Shown here in pieces: positions 1 to 7,478 of a stretch of DNA of 13,732 nt. Source of the DNA: Acidimicrobiia bacterium. Lineage in GTDB: Bacteria > Actinomycetota > Acidimicrobiia > Acidimicrobiales > Ilumatobacteraceae. The DNA is taken from assembly GCA_013821025.1 (NCBI GenBank), contig JACDHN010000024.1, positions 1 to 13,732 on the forward strand. Direction: 5' to 3'. The notes under the pieces are model-generated. The model saw nothing but the letters and a program-made list of their open reading frames with translations, searched no databases and had not been told where the DNA came from. Each line of letters begins with the position of its first letter. Within the stretch, counting starts at the first letter, position 1. The position numbers and the translations under genes are program-made.

Positions 1-1245
1 ACGGCTCCTGGGGCGATGATCGTGAATCGTCCTCACCACGTCAGCCATGTGCGCCATGCCGCCATCTGCCAGGTCGTCTCGAGCGACCATCGTGATGACC
101 ACGTGGTCCAAGCCCATGCGGTCGACGGCGGTGGCGATCCGTTCGGGCTCGTCGGCGGCGGGCGCCAACGGTTTGCTCGTGTCGACCAGGCAGAACCCGC
201 ACGCCCTCGTACACCGCTCCCCCAGCGCCATGAGCGTCGCCGTGCCATCGGACCAGCACTCCGACAGGTTCGGGCAGCCGGCGTCTTCGCACACGGTCAC
301 GAGATCGAGCGAACGGATCGTGCGTTTGAGCTCGAGCACCTCGGGGCCGTGGTGCACCTTCGGGCGCAGCCAGTCAGGTTTGCGGGCCTCGATCGACAGC
401 GCCTCGGTCACCCCGGCAGCAGTGAGTCGACTGGCGAGGCGCACCGGCTCGCCAGGTCCCAACCCCTTGGAGAACGCTGTCAGGTCCTCAGGTCGGTGAC
501 GCCACGAGACGTCCTGGCGCTCGGCGCCGTCTCGGCCCCAGCGCTCGCCAGCCTGGCGACCGACGACGTCCGCCACCTCGTGCAGGTCGGCGGCGACGCC
601 TTCCTCGGCCAGTGACGTCACGGGCCGGTCGCGGATGCCACACGGCACGATGTGCTGGCGCAGGTACGTCATGTCAGGGGCGACGTTGAGGGCGAACCCG
701 TGCATCGTGCGCCCGTGGCGCAGCCGCACCCCAATGGCGGCGATCTTGCGAGGTCGTTCGCCGTCGGCGTCGACCCACACGCCCGGGTAGTCCGCCAGCC
801 GCCCCGCCACGACACCGAGCTCGGAGAGGACGTCGATCAGCAACTGCTCGACGTCGGCCACGTGCGCCGCGGCGCCGTAGGCGCCGCCCGGGCGCGCGAC
901 CGCCAGGGAGCCGTCCGGCGATGGGGACCGGGGGCGCAGCCCCCGCGGTGTAACAGCGCCGACGTGGTTGGCCACGTTGAGGATCGGGTAGCCCACGAGC
1001 TGGCCCGGCCCGTGGTACGTGATGTCGCCGCCCCGGTCGACGGCGACCAGTTCTGCGCCAACGGCCGCAGGCTCACAGCGCAGGTTGGTCGACAGGTCGG
1101 CGCGACGTCCGTACGTGAACACGTGGGGGTGCTCGAGCAACAACAGGTGCTGCTCTCGGCCGTGCTCGAACAATGCCGTCTGCAGCGCCAACGCTTCCTT
1201 GTAGGGCACTCGACCAAGCCAGCGGATGTGCAACGGCGCCGCCAC
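1..1245 (-). CDS. LipB-LipA fusion: octanoyltransferase joined to lipoyl synthase (3' end beyond window)
   Basis: One uninterrupted frame of 415 codons runs off the left edge. Residues 1-236 are LipB, which moves octanoyl from acyl carrier protein to lipoyl domains: the RGGDITYHGPGQ motif (71-82), the catalytic Lys in RKIAAIG (K167) and the catalytic Cys in VPCGI (C202) are visible. A linker of about 50 residues follows. LipA begins near 288 with RKPDWLRPK, then the auxiliary iron-sulfur motif CX4CX5C (C319, C324, C330) and the radical-SAM motif CX3CX2C (C345, C349, C352); LipA inserts two sulfurs into the octanoyl chain. I find no stop codon between the two parts. The GTG start lies 2 nt after the E2 stop, with GGGGAG 8 nt upstream, so translation is probably coupled to E2. 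LipB carries an extra stretch of about 28 residues (roughly 96-124). LipA and LipB are separate adjacent genes in mycobacteria; the fusion is read directly here, while its function is inferred. Confidence 0.9.
   Translation of the reverse strand, partial: MAAPLHIRWLGRVPYKEALALQTALFEHGREQHLLLLEHPHVFTYGRRADLSTNLRCEPAAVGAELVAVDRGGDITYHGPGQLVGYPILNVANHVGAVTPRGLRPRSPSPDGSLAVARPGGAYGAAAHVADVEQLLIDVLSELGVVAGRLADYPGVWVDADGERPRKIAAIGVRLRHGRTMHGFALNVAPDMTYLRQHIVPCGIRDRPVTSLAEEGVAADLHEVADVVGRQAGERWGRDGAERQDVSWRHRPEDLTAFSKGLGPGEPVRLASRLTAAGVTEALSIEARKPDWLRPKVHHGPEVLELKRTIRSLDLVTVCEDAGCPNLSECWSDGTATLMALGERCTRACGFCLVDTSKPLAPAADEPERIATAVDRMGLDHVVITMVARDDLADGGMAHMADVVRTIHDHRPRSR
929..945. repeat. Perfect GC palindrome inside the LipB coding part
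   Basis: CGGGGGC-GCA-GCCCCCG is a 7-bp perfect stem with a 3-nt loop. It lies in the codons for the Arg/Pro/Ser-rich stretch (about residues 96-124) that LipB homologues such as the mycobacterial one lack. Palindromes of this kind are scattered between genes in GC-rich actinobacterial genomes, as REP-like or terminator-like elements. That this copy inserted into the gene is inference. Confidence 0.6.
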
Positions 1246-1247
1246 GG

Positions 1248-2861
1248 TCAGAGCTCCCCCGACCAATCCTTCGCCTCGAGCAGCTCCTTGACCCGCTTCA
1301 GGAAGCCGGCCGCGTAGGCGCCGTCGAACGCCCTGTGGTCCCAGCTCATCGCCAGGTTGCCGACGGGGTGGACGACCACGGCGTACGTGCCGTCCGGCAG
1401 CGCTGCTGCCACTGGCTTGGGCACGATGGCATCGGTGGAAAGGATCGCCACCTGGGGCTGGCTGATGATCGCCGCCGTGAGCACAGATCCTGCCGAGCCA
1501 TTGTTGGAGATGGTGAACGTGCCGCCCGTGATCTCATCGGGACCGAGCTTGCGGTTGCGCGCCCGGTCGGCGAGGTCGTGGATCTCCTTGGCGATGGCTC
1601 CGAGCCGCTTCGTCTCGGCGTCGCGGATCACCGGCACCAGCAACCCCTCGTAGTCGAGGTCGACGGCGATGCCGAGGTCGATGAAGTTGTGCACGACGAG
1701 CTCGTTGTCGGCGACGCTGGCGTTGAGGTGCGGGAAGTCGTCGAGGACGTCGATGACGGCCCGGCAGATGAACGGCAGGTACGTGAGGCTGAAGCCCTGG
1801 CGCTGCTTCCAGTCGTTCTTGACCGCGACGCGAGCGAGGTCGACGTTGGCGAAATCGACCTCGACCACGCTGAACGCGTGGGGGCTCACACTGCGGCTCA
1901 TCACCATGTGGGCGCCGGTCAGCCGGCGGATCTTCGAGAGCGGGACGGACGTGTCGCGCTCGCCGGCTCTGACGCTCGGAGCAGGGGCCGCTGGAGTCGC
2001 CGCCGGCTGCGGCCCGGCCGGCGCCGTCTTGGCGGTGGCGGCCGGCGCCGGCGCCGCATCCTCCGGAGTCGCATCCGCCGGAGCCTCGGCCGGCGCAGGC
2101 TCGGTGGAGGTCTGCTGTGTTTGGGGTGGTGCGGCGGCTGTGGCGCCGACTTTGTCGAGATGGTCGAGCACATCGTCGCGGGTGATGCGTCCGCCTGGGC
2201 CGGTACCGGAGATGATGCTCGGGTCGAGATCGTTCTCCCTGACGAGGCGGCGCACGACCGGCGACAGCAGGCGGTTGCCGGAGGCGGAAGCGCCGTCGAC
2301 CTGTCCGTCCGATGGTTGGACAGGTTCCTGCTCGGCGGGGGCCCGGTCGACGACGGGTTCCTTGGTCGGCTCCCCGGTGGGCTGCTCGGCGTCGCCCGAT
2401 CCAGCGTCTGGCGACACGGCGTCCTCCTCCACCGCAGCCTCCGGCGTGGTCGCCTCGCCGCCCTGGTCCGCTGCTGGCTGCTCGTCGCCTGTCGGTGCGG
2501 GCTCGGCCTGTTCCGGCTCCGGCTCGGTGGCCTGCTGTTGCCGCTGCGGCTCAGGCTCGGCGGCCGGCTCACCGTCACTTGAGGCGTCGCCACCTGCGTC
2601 GCCATCTGCGCCGGCAGGGGCGTCATTGGAGTCTCCGATGACGGCGATCACGACGCCGACATCGACGGTCTCACCCTCCTCGGCTCGAATCTCCGTCAAC
2701 GTGCCAGCGGCCGGCGACGGCACCTCCGTATCGACCTTGTCGGTCGACACCTCGAACAGTGGCTCGTCGGCGGCGACGCTGTCGCCAACCTGCTTGAACC
2801 ATTGCGTGATCGTGCCCTCGGTGACCGTTTCACCGAGCTGCGGGAGCGTCACATCGGCCAT
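1248..2861 (-). CDS. sucB: 2-oxoacid dehydrogenase E2 (dihydrolipoamide acyltransferase)
   Basis: The cytosolic E2 core passes acyl groups from the lipoyl arm to CoA in the pyruvate and/or 2-oxoglutarate dehydrogenase complex. The 537 residues show one N-terminal lipoyl domain (about 3-76) with the lipoylated Lys in STDKVD (K42). An Ala/Pro/Glu/Asp-rich flexible linker follows (about 77-190), then a peripheral-subunit-binding domain (about 194-238, LLSPVVRRLVREN to GGRITRDDVLDHL), a second Ala/Pro linker, and the catalytic domain (about 304-537) with the DHRAFDG motif (H509, D513). The ATG start has GAGGAG 8 nt upstream. It lies 36 bp after E3 and 2 bp before the LipB-LipA gene, so it is made beside the enzymes that lipoylate it. 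Mycobacterial homologues are called SucB or DlaT and serve pyruvate dehydrogenase; AceE at the right edge makes that role plausible here. The acyl specificity cannot be read from the sequence. Confidence 0.93.
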   Translation of the reverse strand: MADVTLPQLGETVTEGTITQWFKQVGDSVAADEPLFEVSTDKVDTEVPSPAAGTLTEIRAEEGETVDVGVVIAVIGDSNDAPAGADGDAGGDASSDGEPAAEPEPQRQQQATEPEPEQAEPAPTGDEQPAADQGGEATTPEAAVEEDAVSPDAGSGDAEQPTGEPTKEPVVDRAPAEQEPVQPSDGQVDGASASGNRLLSPVVRRLVRENDLDPSIISGTGPGGRITRDDVLDHLDKVGATAAAPPQTQQTSTEPAPAEAPADATPEDAAPAPAATAKTAPAGPQPAATPAAPAPSVRAGERDTSVPLSKIRRLTGAHMVMSRSVSPHAFSVVEVDFANVDLARVAVKNDWKQRQGFSLTYLPFICRAVIDVLDDFPHLNASVADNELVVHNFIDLGIAVDLDYEGLLVPVIRDAETKRLGAIAKEIHDLADRARNRKLGPDEITGGTFTISNNGSAGSVLTAAIISQPQVAILSTDAIVPKPVAAALPDGTYAVVVHPVGNLAMSWDHRAFDGAYAAGFLKRVKELLEAKDWSGEL

Positions 2862-2897
2862 CGGCTCATCTCCTCAGTCTCATCTCGAAGTGGTGCG

Positions 2898-4307
2898 TCA
2901 TCCGTTGAAGTTGCGACCGGTCAGCGTCAGCACCGTCTCACCGAACAGTTCGGTCAGGCTCGGATGGGGCTGAATGAACTCGCCCACCTCCGCCACCGTG
3001 GCCTCCCAGTTGACGGCCAGGTAGCCGCCGCTGAGCTGCTCGGTGACCCAAGGCCCGACCATGTGTACTCCGAGGATCTTGCCAGCGGTGCCGTCTGCGT
3101 TCTTCTCGGCGATGATCTTGCACAGTCCGTCGGTCTCGCCGACGATCTGCGCCCGACTGTTGAACTTGAACGGATGCGACGCCGCCACGACATCGTGGCC
3201 GGCATCCCGGGCTTGTTGCTCGGCGAGCCCAGCAAATGCCACTTCCGGATGGCAATAGATCGCCCACGGCACCTTGTCGTACATCACCGGCATCGGGCCC
3301 TCGCCGAGGATGTGCTTGATCACGAGGATCGCTTCTGCGTAACCGACGTGAGCGAGTTGCGGCGTGTCGATCAGGTCGCCGACGGCATACACGCCATCCT
3401 CGCCGGTGCGGCAGTACTCGTCGACCTCGACGAAGCCGCGATCGTCCACCTTGACACCCGTCCCTTCAAGGCCGAGCTCGTCGGCGAACGGTCGCCGCCC
3501 GACGGACACGATCACCGCGTCGGTATCGAGGTGCTCGTCGTCGCCGAAGTGCACCGTCGTGCCGCCAGAGTCGTTCGGCGTGTGACCCGTGACCATCACG
3601 CCGGTACTGATGCCGATCTTGCGCTTCTTGAAGCTGCGCACGACCACATTGGCGACGTCGTCGTCGAGGCCTGGCAGGATCTTCGGCAGGCCTTCGAGGA
3701 TGGTCACCTTGGCGCCGAGGTCCGAGAACGTCGACGCGAACTCGCACCCGATGGCGCCGCCACCGATCACGACGACCCGCTCGGGCACCACGTCGAGGTC
3801 GAGCACCTCGTCGCTCGTCATGATCGGGCCGCCGCGCTCGAAGTTCGGGATGAGGCGGGGAACGGAGCCGGACGCCAACATGACGGCATCGCCGGACAGT
3901 TCGGTCGTCGATCCGTCCTTCATTGACACGGTGACGGTGTGATCGGGTCCCAGCGATCCGGTGCCGTTGAACACGTCGACCTTGCGTCCTTTGCACATGG
4001 CAGCGATGCCATTGACGAGGCCGCTCACGATCGCCTGTTTGCGTTCCTGGGTCTTGGCGAAGTTGACCGAAGGGCTACCGGCCTCTATACCGAACTCGGC
4101 GGCGCTCGCGACGTGCCGGTACACCGACGCCGTCTCCAAGAACGCCTTGGCCGGGATGCAGCCGCGGTTCAGACATGTTCCGCCGAGTGCGTCCTTCTCG
4201 ATCATGGCCACCTTCAGGCCAGCAGACGCTCCGTACAGCGCCGCGCAGTAGCCGCCCGGGCCTCCGCCGATCACGACCAGATCGAACTGCTCAGCCGTGG
4301 GGATCAC
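2898..4307 (-). CDS. lpdA: Dihydrolipoamide dehydrogenase (E3)
   Basis: This FAD enzyme reoxidises the dihydrolipoyl arm of E2 and reduces NAD. From the GTG at 4307 it has 469 residues, the usual family length. FAD-binding GGGPGGY is at 14-20, the redox disulfide GGTCLNRGC at C45/C50, the NAD-binding VVVIGGGAIG at 178-187, a second FAD segment in VYAVGDL, and the C-terminal catalytic pair H448-E453 in QPHPSLTE. I chose the GTG because the frame upstream (to 4466) encodes unrelated residues overlapping the neighbouring gene, whereas VIPTAEQFDLVVIGGG fits the family's N-terminus. The Shine-Dalgarno there is weak (GAGCGAG close to the GTG). The gene is followed by E2 after 36 bp. The SQ/NV position of the usual GGTCLNVGCIPSK motif reads R, and SK reads AK; both are conservative enough not to doubt function. 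Confidence 0.95.
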   Translation of the reverse strand: MIPTAEQFDLVVIGGGPGGYCAALYGASAGLKVAMIEKDALGGTCLNRGCIPAKAFLETASVYRHVASAAEFGIEAGSPSVNFAKTQERKQAIVSGLVNGIAAMCKGRKVDVFNGTGSLGPDHTVTVSMKDGSTTELSGDAVMLASGSVPRLIPNFERGGPIMTSDEVLDLDVVPERVVVIGGGAIGCEFASTFSDLGAKVTILEGLPKILPGLDDDVANVVVRSFKKRKIGISTGVMVTGHTPNDSGGTTVHFGDDEHLDTDAVIVSVGRRPFADELGLEGTGVKVDDRGFVEVDEYCRTGEDGVYAVGDLIDTPQLAHVGYAEAILVIKHILGEGPMPVMYDKVPWAIYCHPEVAFAGLAEQQARDAGHDVVAASHPFKFNSRAQIVGETDGLCKIIAEKNADGTAGKILGVHMVGPWVTEQLSGGYLAVNWEATVAEVGEFIQPHPSLTELFGETVLTLTGRNFNG

Positions 4308-4364
4308 CTCGCTCGATCGGGGCCCGGGACCTGCACCCGTGCCGTTCCGGCGGTCACGGTAGCG

Positions 4365-4380
4365 GTTCCCTGCTGGGGAC
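4365..4380 (-). terminator. Small hairpin between the membrane-protein gene and lpdA
   Basis: On the minus strand GTCCCC-AGCA-GGGAAC forms a 6-bp stem (one G-U pair) with a 4-nt loop, starting 4 nt after the stop of the 4384-4821 gene. It has no T-run, so it could be a weak terminator, a processing site or chance. A TANNNT hexamer (TACCGT, 4361-4356, minus strand) follows and could be the -10 of an lpdA promoter with a leader of about 40 nt. Confidence 0.25.
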
Positions 4381-4383
4381 GGT

Positions 4384-4821
4384 TCAGTTACCTGCCAGTA
4401 GCCATCGGGCGCTTGCTTCGCCCCGCTCGTACCGCAGGGTGCGCACGTCGCTCGCCACTCCTTCAACGTCGAAGATCAGCTCGCAGCGTCGTCGCTCGAC
4501 CGTCGTCGCCCCGCACGACCCCTCCGCCGACGACGGCTGCCGAGGATCGAGCGCTCCCGTGCCTGGGACCACGAGCCGAAACCCGCTGGCGCCGTCAGAA
4601 TCCTCGACACCCCCAAGCGTCACCGCGACACGCAACTCATCGCCGGCCTCGTCGCTGCCGTCGACGATGATGTCCATGTCGGCAACCTCGATCACGGCGC
4701 CGAGCTCGCTGTTGGGAACCGACTCCTCCTGGTTGGACACGCGAATCAGTTGGATCCCGCCCGCTACCAAAATGAGAAGGCCGGTCCCCACGGCCAGGAG
4801 CAGCAGGGTTCGGGTCCGCAT
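4384..4821 (-). CDS. Small membrane-anchored protein of unknown function
   Basis: The 145 residues start with MRTRT and one hydrophobic segment (about 5-27), so the protein is either anchored or secreted with the rest outside the cell. There is no lipobox Cys after the segment. The outer part is acidic early, then contains two cysteines (C103, C113) ten residues apart that could form a disulfide, and ends in a basic/aromatic stretch (RTLRYERG, SARWLLAGN). I do not recognise a family. The ATG has no clear Shine-Dalgarno and is preceded by ACTGATCGCA, also present in front of aceE. It lies 52 bp after the two-domain membrane protein and 76 bp before lpdA on the same strand. High third-position GC and a sensible N-terminus support it as real. 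Confidence 0.7.
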   Translation of the reverse strand: MRTRTLLLLAVGTGLLILVAGGIQLIRVSNQEESVPNSELGAVIEVADMDIIVDGSDEAGDELRVAVTLGGVEDSDGASGFRLVVPGTGALDPRQPSSAEGSCGATTVERRRCELIFDVEGVASDVRTLRYERGEASARWLLAGN

Positions 4822-4873
4822 CTGCGATCAGTGTGGCAGGGCGCCGTCCGAACGGTGCATCGAAGGCCGACGC

Positions 4874-6301
4874 TCAGTCGCCGAGGTCGATGTCGTCCGA
4901 GCTCATGTCCTCCAGGACTGCCTCGCCCTTTTCGATGATGTCCTTCAGCTCGTCGGCGTCGAGCGCCTCGAGCACACTCAGCACTGCTTCGTCGAACGTG
5001 CCGATCGGGCTGACGTACCACTCGCCATCGACCTCGGAGACGACGATGCCCGGAACCTCGAAGTCCGCGAAGGCCGTTGTGACGCTGTCGATGAGCTCTC
5101 GGATGGCCTCGGGATCCTCGAAGTCGTTGAGCGCGTTGTCGAGCTCGGTGCTGATCTCGTCACCGGAGACGCACACCTCGTCCGTCTCCCCGTTCGCCTC
5201 CACGCTGAAACAACCGTCGGAGTACTGCAGGTAGGCGGTGTCGCCCTCGACCTCGATCTTCATGGCGAAGTCTTCGACGAAGACCTGGCGTTGATCGCCG
5301 TCCCCCTCGACCCGCAGGTCCTTCTCGGTGACGGTGATGCTCACAGCCTGCTCCTCGAACTCGGTCTGAGCGTCGTCGAGGAACAGCGGGGCGTAGCGCT
5401 GCAGGGCGCCGGCCTCACCGGGGTCGATGCCGGCGATGGCGGCCTTCAGGTCGGTGGCCTCCAGCGCCGCCAGCATGTTGTCGATCGCTCCCTCGGGAGA
5501 GTCGGCGCCGATCGGCGCCACAGCTTGCGAAGCCTCAGGGATCGCCGGCACGTCGCCGGTCTCAGAGTCGAACGTCGACTGACGTGCCTGCTCGGCGGCA
5601 AAGTAGAACAGGCTCAGGTACCACTCGCCGTCCTCTTGAACACCGACGAGCTGGAGGTCGAACGGCTCCTGCGTCGTGCTGCTCTCGGTATCGACGTCAT
5701 CGAGCACGGGACCGGTGGGCAGCTCGTCGGCGTTGACCTCGACCGTAGCGTCGGCCGTGATGTTGAGGTGGACGATGTCATCGACGTTCGTCTCGGCTAC
5801 TTCCACGTCCTCGTTCTCGAGCGTGACATCCACACCGTTGACGTCTTCGAGATTTACGTCGGACAGCACTTCGAGACGTTCGAGCTCGTCGATCATGTCG
5901 AACGCCGGGTCGCTGATGGCCCGGCGCTCACCCGGCAACAACAGCTCGGCGGCGCCCAGGGCATCGGTGTTCCGGAAGGCCTCGAGCGTGCGCTCGCCGA
6001 GCTCCTCCGGCGACGCCGAGCCGGCGGGCGCCGAATCGTCGTCGAGAACTCCCTGGTTCACGGCGAACACCGCCGCCGCTCCCACGGCCACCACTGCCAC
6101 AGCGGCTGCGATGATCTTGCCCCGGCCGCGTCGTGGCGAGGACGTGGGCTCGACGGGCGCGGTCGGCGCACCTGGTCCACCGCCGGGCGGCAAGTAGGGC
6201 GGCATGGGTGGATTCGACGGTGGTCCTGCGGGTGCGCCGCCGGGAGGGCCAGAACGGATCGGCTCACGTCCCCTTTCAGGAGGGTTCCATGAGTTGCTCA
6301 T
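4874..6301 (-). CDS. Single-pass membrane protein with a duplicated extracytoplasmic domain
   Basis: Of the 475 residues, 1-56 are a Pro/Gly-rich cytoplasmic tail, RRGRGK (57-62) is a positive stop-transfer flank, 63-83 is a hydrophobic helix, and 84-475 is very acidic and presumably outside. The outer part looks like two copies of one fold. Copy 1 (about 97-240) starts SPEELGERTLEAF and ends with DGEWYLS (224-230). Copy 2 (about 268-455) starts SPEGAIDNMLAAL and ends with DGEWYVS (425-431). Both have a TD-LxAA-PGE pattern after the first helix, as in NTF2-like/lumazine-binding-type lipoprotein domains. Copy 2 has a possible disulfide (C364, C377). The ATG has GGAG 8 nt upstream. Function unknown; a Pro-rich tail plus one membrane helix plus an outer sensor-like domain is common among actinobacterial envelope proteins. 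Confidence 0.85.
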   Translation of the reverse strand: MSNSWNPPERGREPIRSGPPGGAPAGPPSNPPMPPYLPPGGGPGAPTAPVEPTSSPRRGRGKIIAAAVAVVAVGAAAVFAVNQGVLDDDSAPAGSASPEELGERTLEAFRNTDALGAAELLLPGERRAISDPAFDMIDELERLEVLSDVNLEDVNGVDVTLENEDVEVAETNVDDIVHLNITADATVEVNADELPTGPVLDDVDTESSTTQEPFDLQLVGVQEDGEWYLSLFYFAAEQARQSTFDSETGDVPAIPEASQAVAPIGADSPEGAIDNMLAALEATDLKAAIAGIDPGEAGALQRYAPLFLDDAQTEFEEQAVSITVTEKDLRVEGDGDQRQVFVEDFAMKIEVEGDTAYLQYSDGCFSVEANGETDEVCVSGDEISTELDNALNDFEDPEAIRELIDSVTTAFADFEVPGIVVSEVDGEWYVSPIGTFDEAVLSVLEALDADELKDIIEKGEAVLEDMSSDDIDLGD

Positions 6302-6514
6302 TCGTGCTGCTCCGATGTCGCTGATGTGCGGATGTCGTTCCCGCTCCCAGTACGACGCTCGCGGCGCCGGTTCGGTTCACGTGATTCTCGAAAACCTCTC
6401 GCCCAGCGAAAGGCGCGCCGGCGCCGACCGCCGTCTGGAGACTACGGCGTCCGAAGCCTGCTCGCACGGCATTCGCGCGGCGTCGGGCCGGTGACGCCGG
6501 CATCGCACGTTCCC

Positions 6515-6520
6515 TAGAGT
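6515..6520 (+). promoter_or_regulatory. Candidate -10 for a leaderless epimerase transcript
   Basis: TAGAGT lies 6 nt before the ATG at 6527, the distance expected if transcription starts on the A of the ATG. There is no Shine-Dalgarno. A -35 cannot be assigned with confidence. Confidence 0.5.
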
Positions 6521-6526
6521 GACCCG

Positions 6527-7444
6527 ATGAAAATCGCAGTGACCGGCGCCACCGGCCTGATCGGAACGGCCCTCGTCGAGCACCTCGAACGAGCGGGACA
6601 CGACGTGCGGCGCGTCGTGCGTGACAGAGACCAGGCTGGTAAGTCCAGCCACGGGTCCGAGATCGCCTGGGCGCCGGCTGAGGGTGTGATCGACGCCGAC
6701 GCCTTCGACGGCTTGGATGCCGTAGTCCACTTGGCGGGCGCTGGAATCGGCGACAAGCGCTGGACAGAGGACTACAAGCGGACGTTGCGGGAGAGCCGGA
6801 TCGACGGCACGACGTTGGTGGCGAGAACGATCGCCGACTCGTCGCGTCCGCCGAAGGTGCTGATCTCGGCGTCGGGCGTCAACATCTACGGCGACCGTGG
6901 CGACGAGTTGCTCGACGAACGATCGACCGTTGCTGGACCGACCGACTTCCTGGCGTCGCTGTGCGTCGAGTGGGAGGAATGCACCGCTGCGGCAACGGCC
7001 GCCGGCACCCGTGTCGTCAACATTCGCTCGGGCGTCGTGTTGACGCCCGATGGCGGCGCCTTGAGCAAGCAACTGCCGCTGTTCAAGCTCGGGCTCGGCG
7101 GACGCTTCGGCTCCGGCCGCCAGTGGCAGGCGTGGATCTCCCTGCCCGACGAGATCGCAGCAATCGAGCACCTGCTCACGAGCGAACTGAGCGGTCCCGT
7201 CAACCTCACCGCGCCCCACCCGGTCACGAACCGGGAGTTCACGAAGACGTTGGGCGACGTGTTGCACCGCCCCGCCATCCTCCCGATCCCAAAGCTGGGC
7301 CCGTCGCTCGTCTTGGGGAGCGAGCTCGTCGAGGCGCTGCTCTTCCATTCGATGCGGGTAGTTCCCAAGGCGCTCGTCGACGACGGCTTCACGTACCGGC
7401 ATCCGACGCTCGAAGCCGCATTGCGCAGCATGCTCCACCGCTGA
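6527..7444 (+). CDS. TIGR01777-type NAD(P)-dependent epimerase/dehydratase-like protein
   Basis: A cytosolic extended short-chain dehydrogenase of 305 residues, normal for the SDR39U1/TIGR01777 family. The dinucleotide site TGATGLIG is at 6-13. The family blocks VVHLAGAGIGDKRW, ISASGVNIYGDRGDE, RSGVVL followed by GGAL, GLGGRFGSGRQWQAWI and GPVNLTAPHPVTNREF are all present, followed by the C-terminal domain that is typical of this family. The canonical YXXXK catalytic pair is altered, as is usual in the family: the Tyr is in the IYGDRG loop and the Lys position falls in a CVEWEE segment. Substrate unknown. It is divergent from the membrane protein at 4874-6301 (225 bp between) and convergent with yceI (34 bp between). 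It is often annotated as a cell-division-inhibitor-like (SulA) protein, a name without support in the sequence. Confidence 0.9.
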   Translation: MKIAVTGATGLIGTALVEHLERAGHDVRRVVRDRDQAGKSSHGSEIAWAPAEGVIDADAFDGLDAVVHLAGAGIGDKRWTEDYKRTLRESRIDGTTLVARTIADSSRPPKVLISASGVNIYGDRGDELLDERSTVAGPTDFLASLCVEWEECTAAATAAGTRVVNIRSGVVLTPDGGALSKQLPLFKLGLGGRFGSGRQWQAWISLPDEIAAIEHLLTSELSGPVNLTAPHPVTNREFTKTLGDVLHRPAILPIPKLGPSLVLGSELVEALLFHSMRVVPKALVDDGFTYRHPTLEAALRSMLHR

Positions 7445-7478
7445 CGGCGGCCGCATCACACGTCGCACCGACGGTTGG

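Noticed and set aside
1173..2582. A long plus-strand frame opposite the E2 gene
   Set aside because: It is Arg/Gly/Leu-rich low-complexity antisense to E2 linkers and catalytic domain, with no recognisable motif.
4308..4466. A 53-residue N-terminal extension of the E3 protein
   Set aside because: It overlaps the upstream gene by 83 bp and crosses a hairpin, and E3 proteins normally start a few residues before the GGGPGG site, which matches the GTG at 4307.
4175..6292. A 705-codon open frame on the plus strand
   Set aside because: It runs antisense to lpdA, the small membrane protein and the two-domain membrane protein, has no family motif, and is the usual mirror of high third-position GC. 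The minus-strand proteins have clear domains and start sites.
6377..7468. A 363-codon minus-strand frame opposite the epimerase gene
   Set aside because: Antisense shadow; the plus-strand frame carries all epimerase family blocks.
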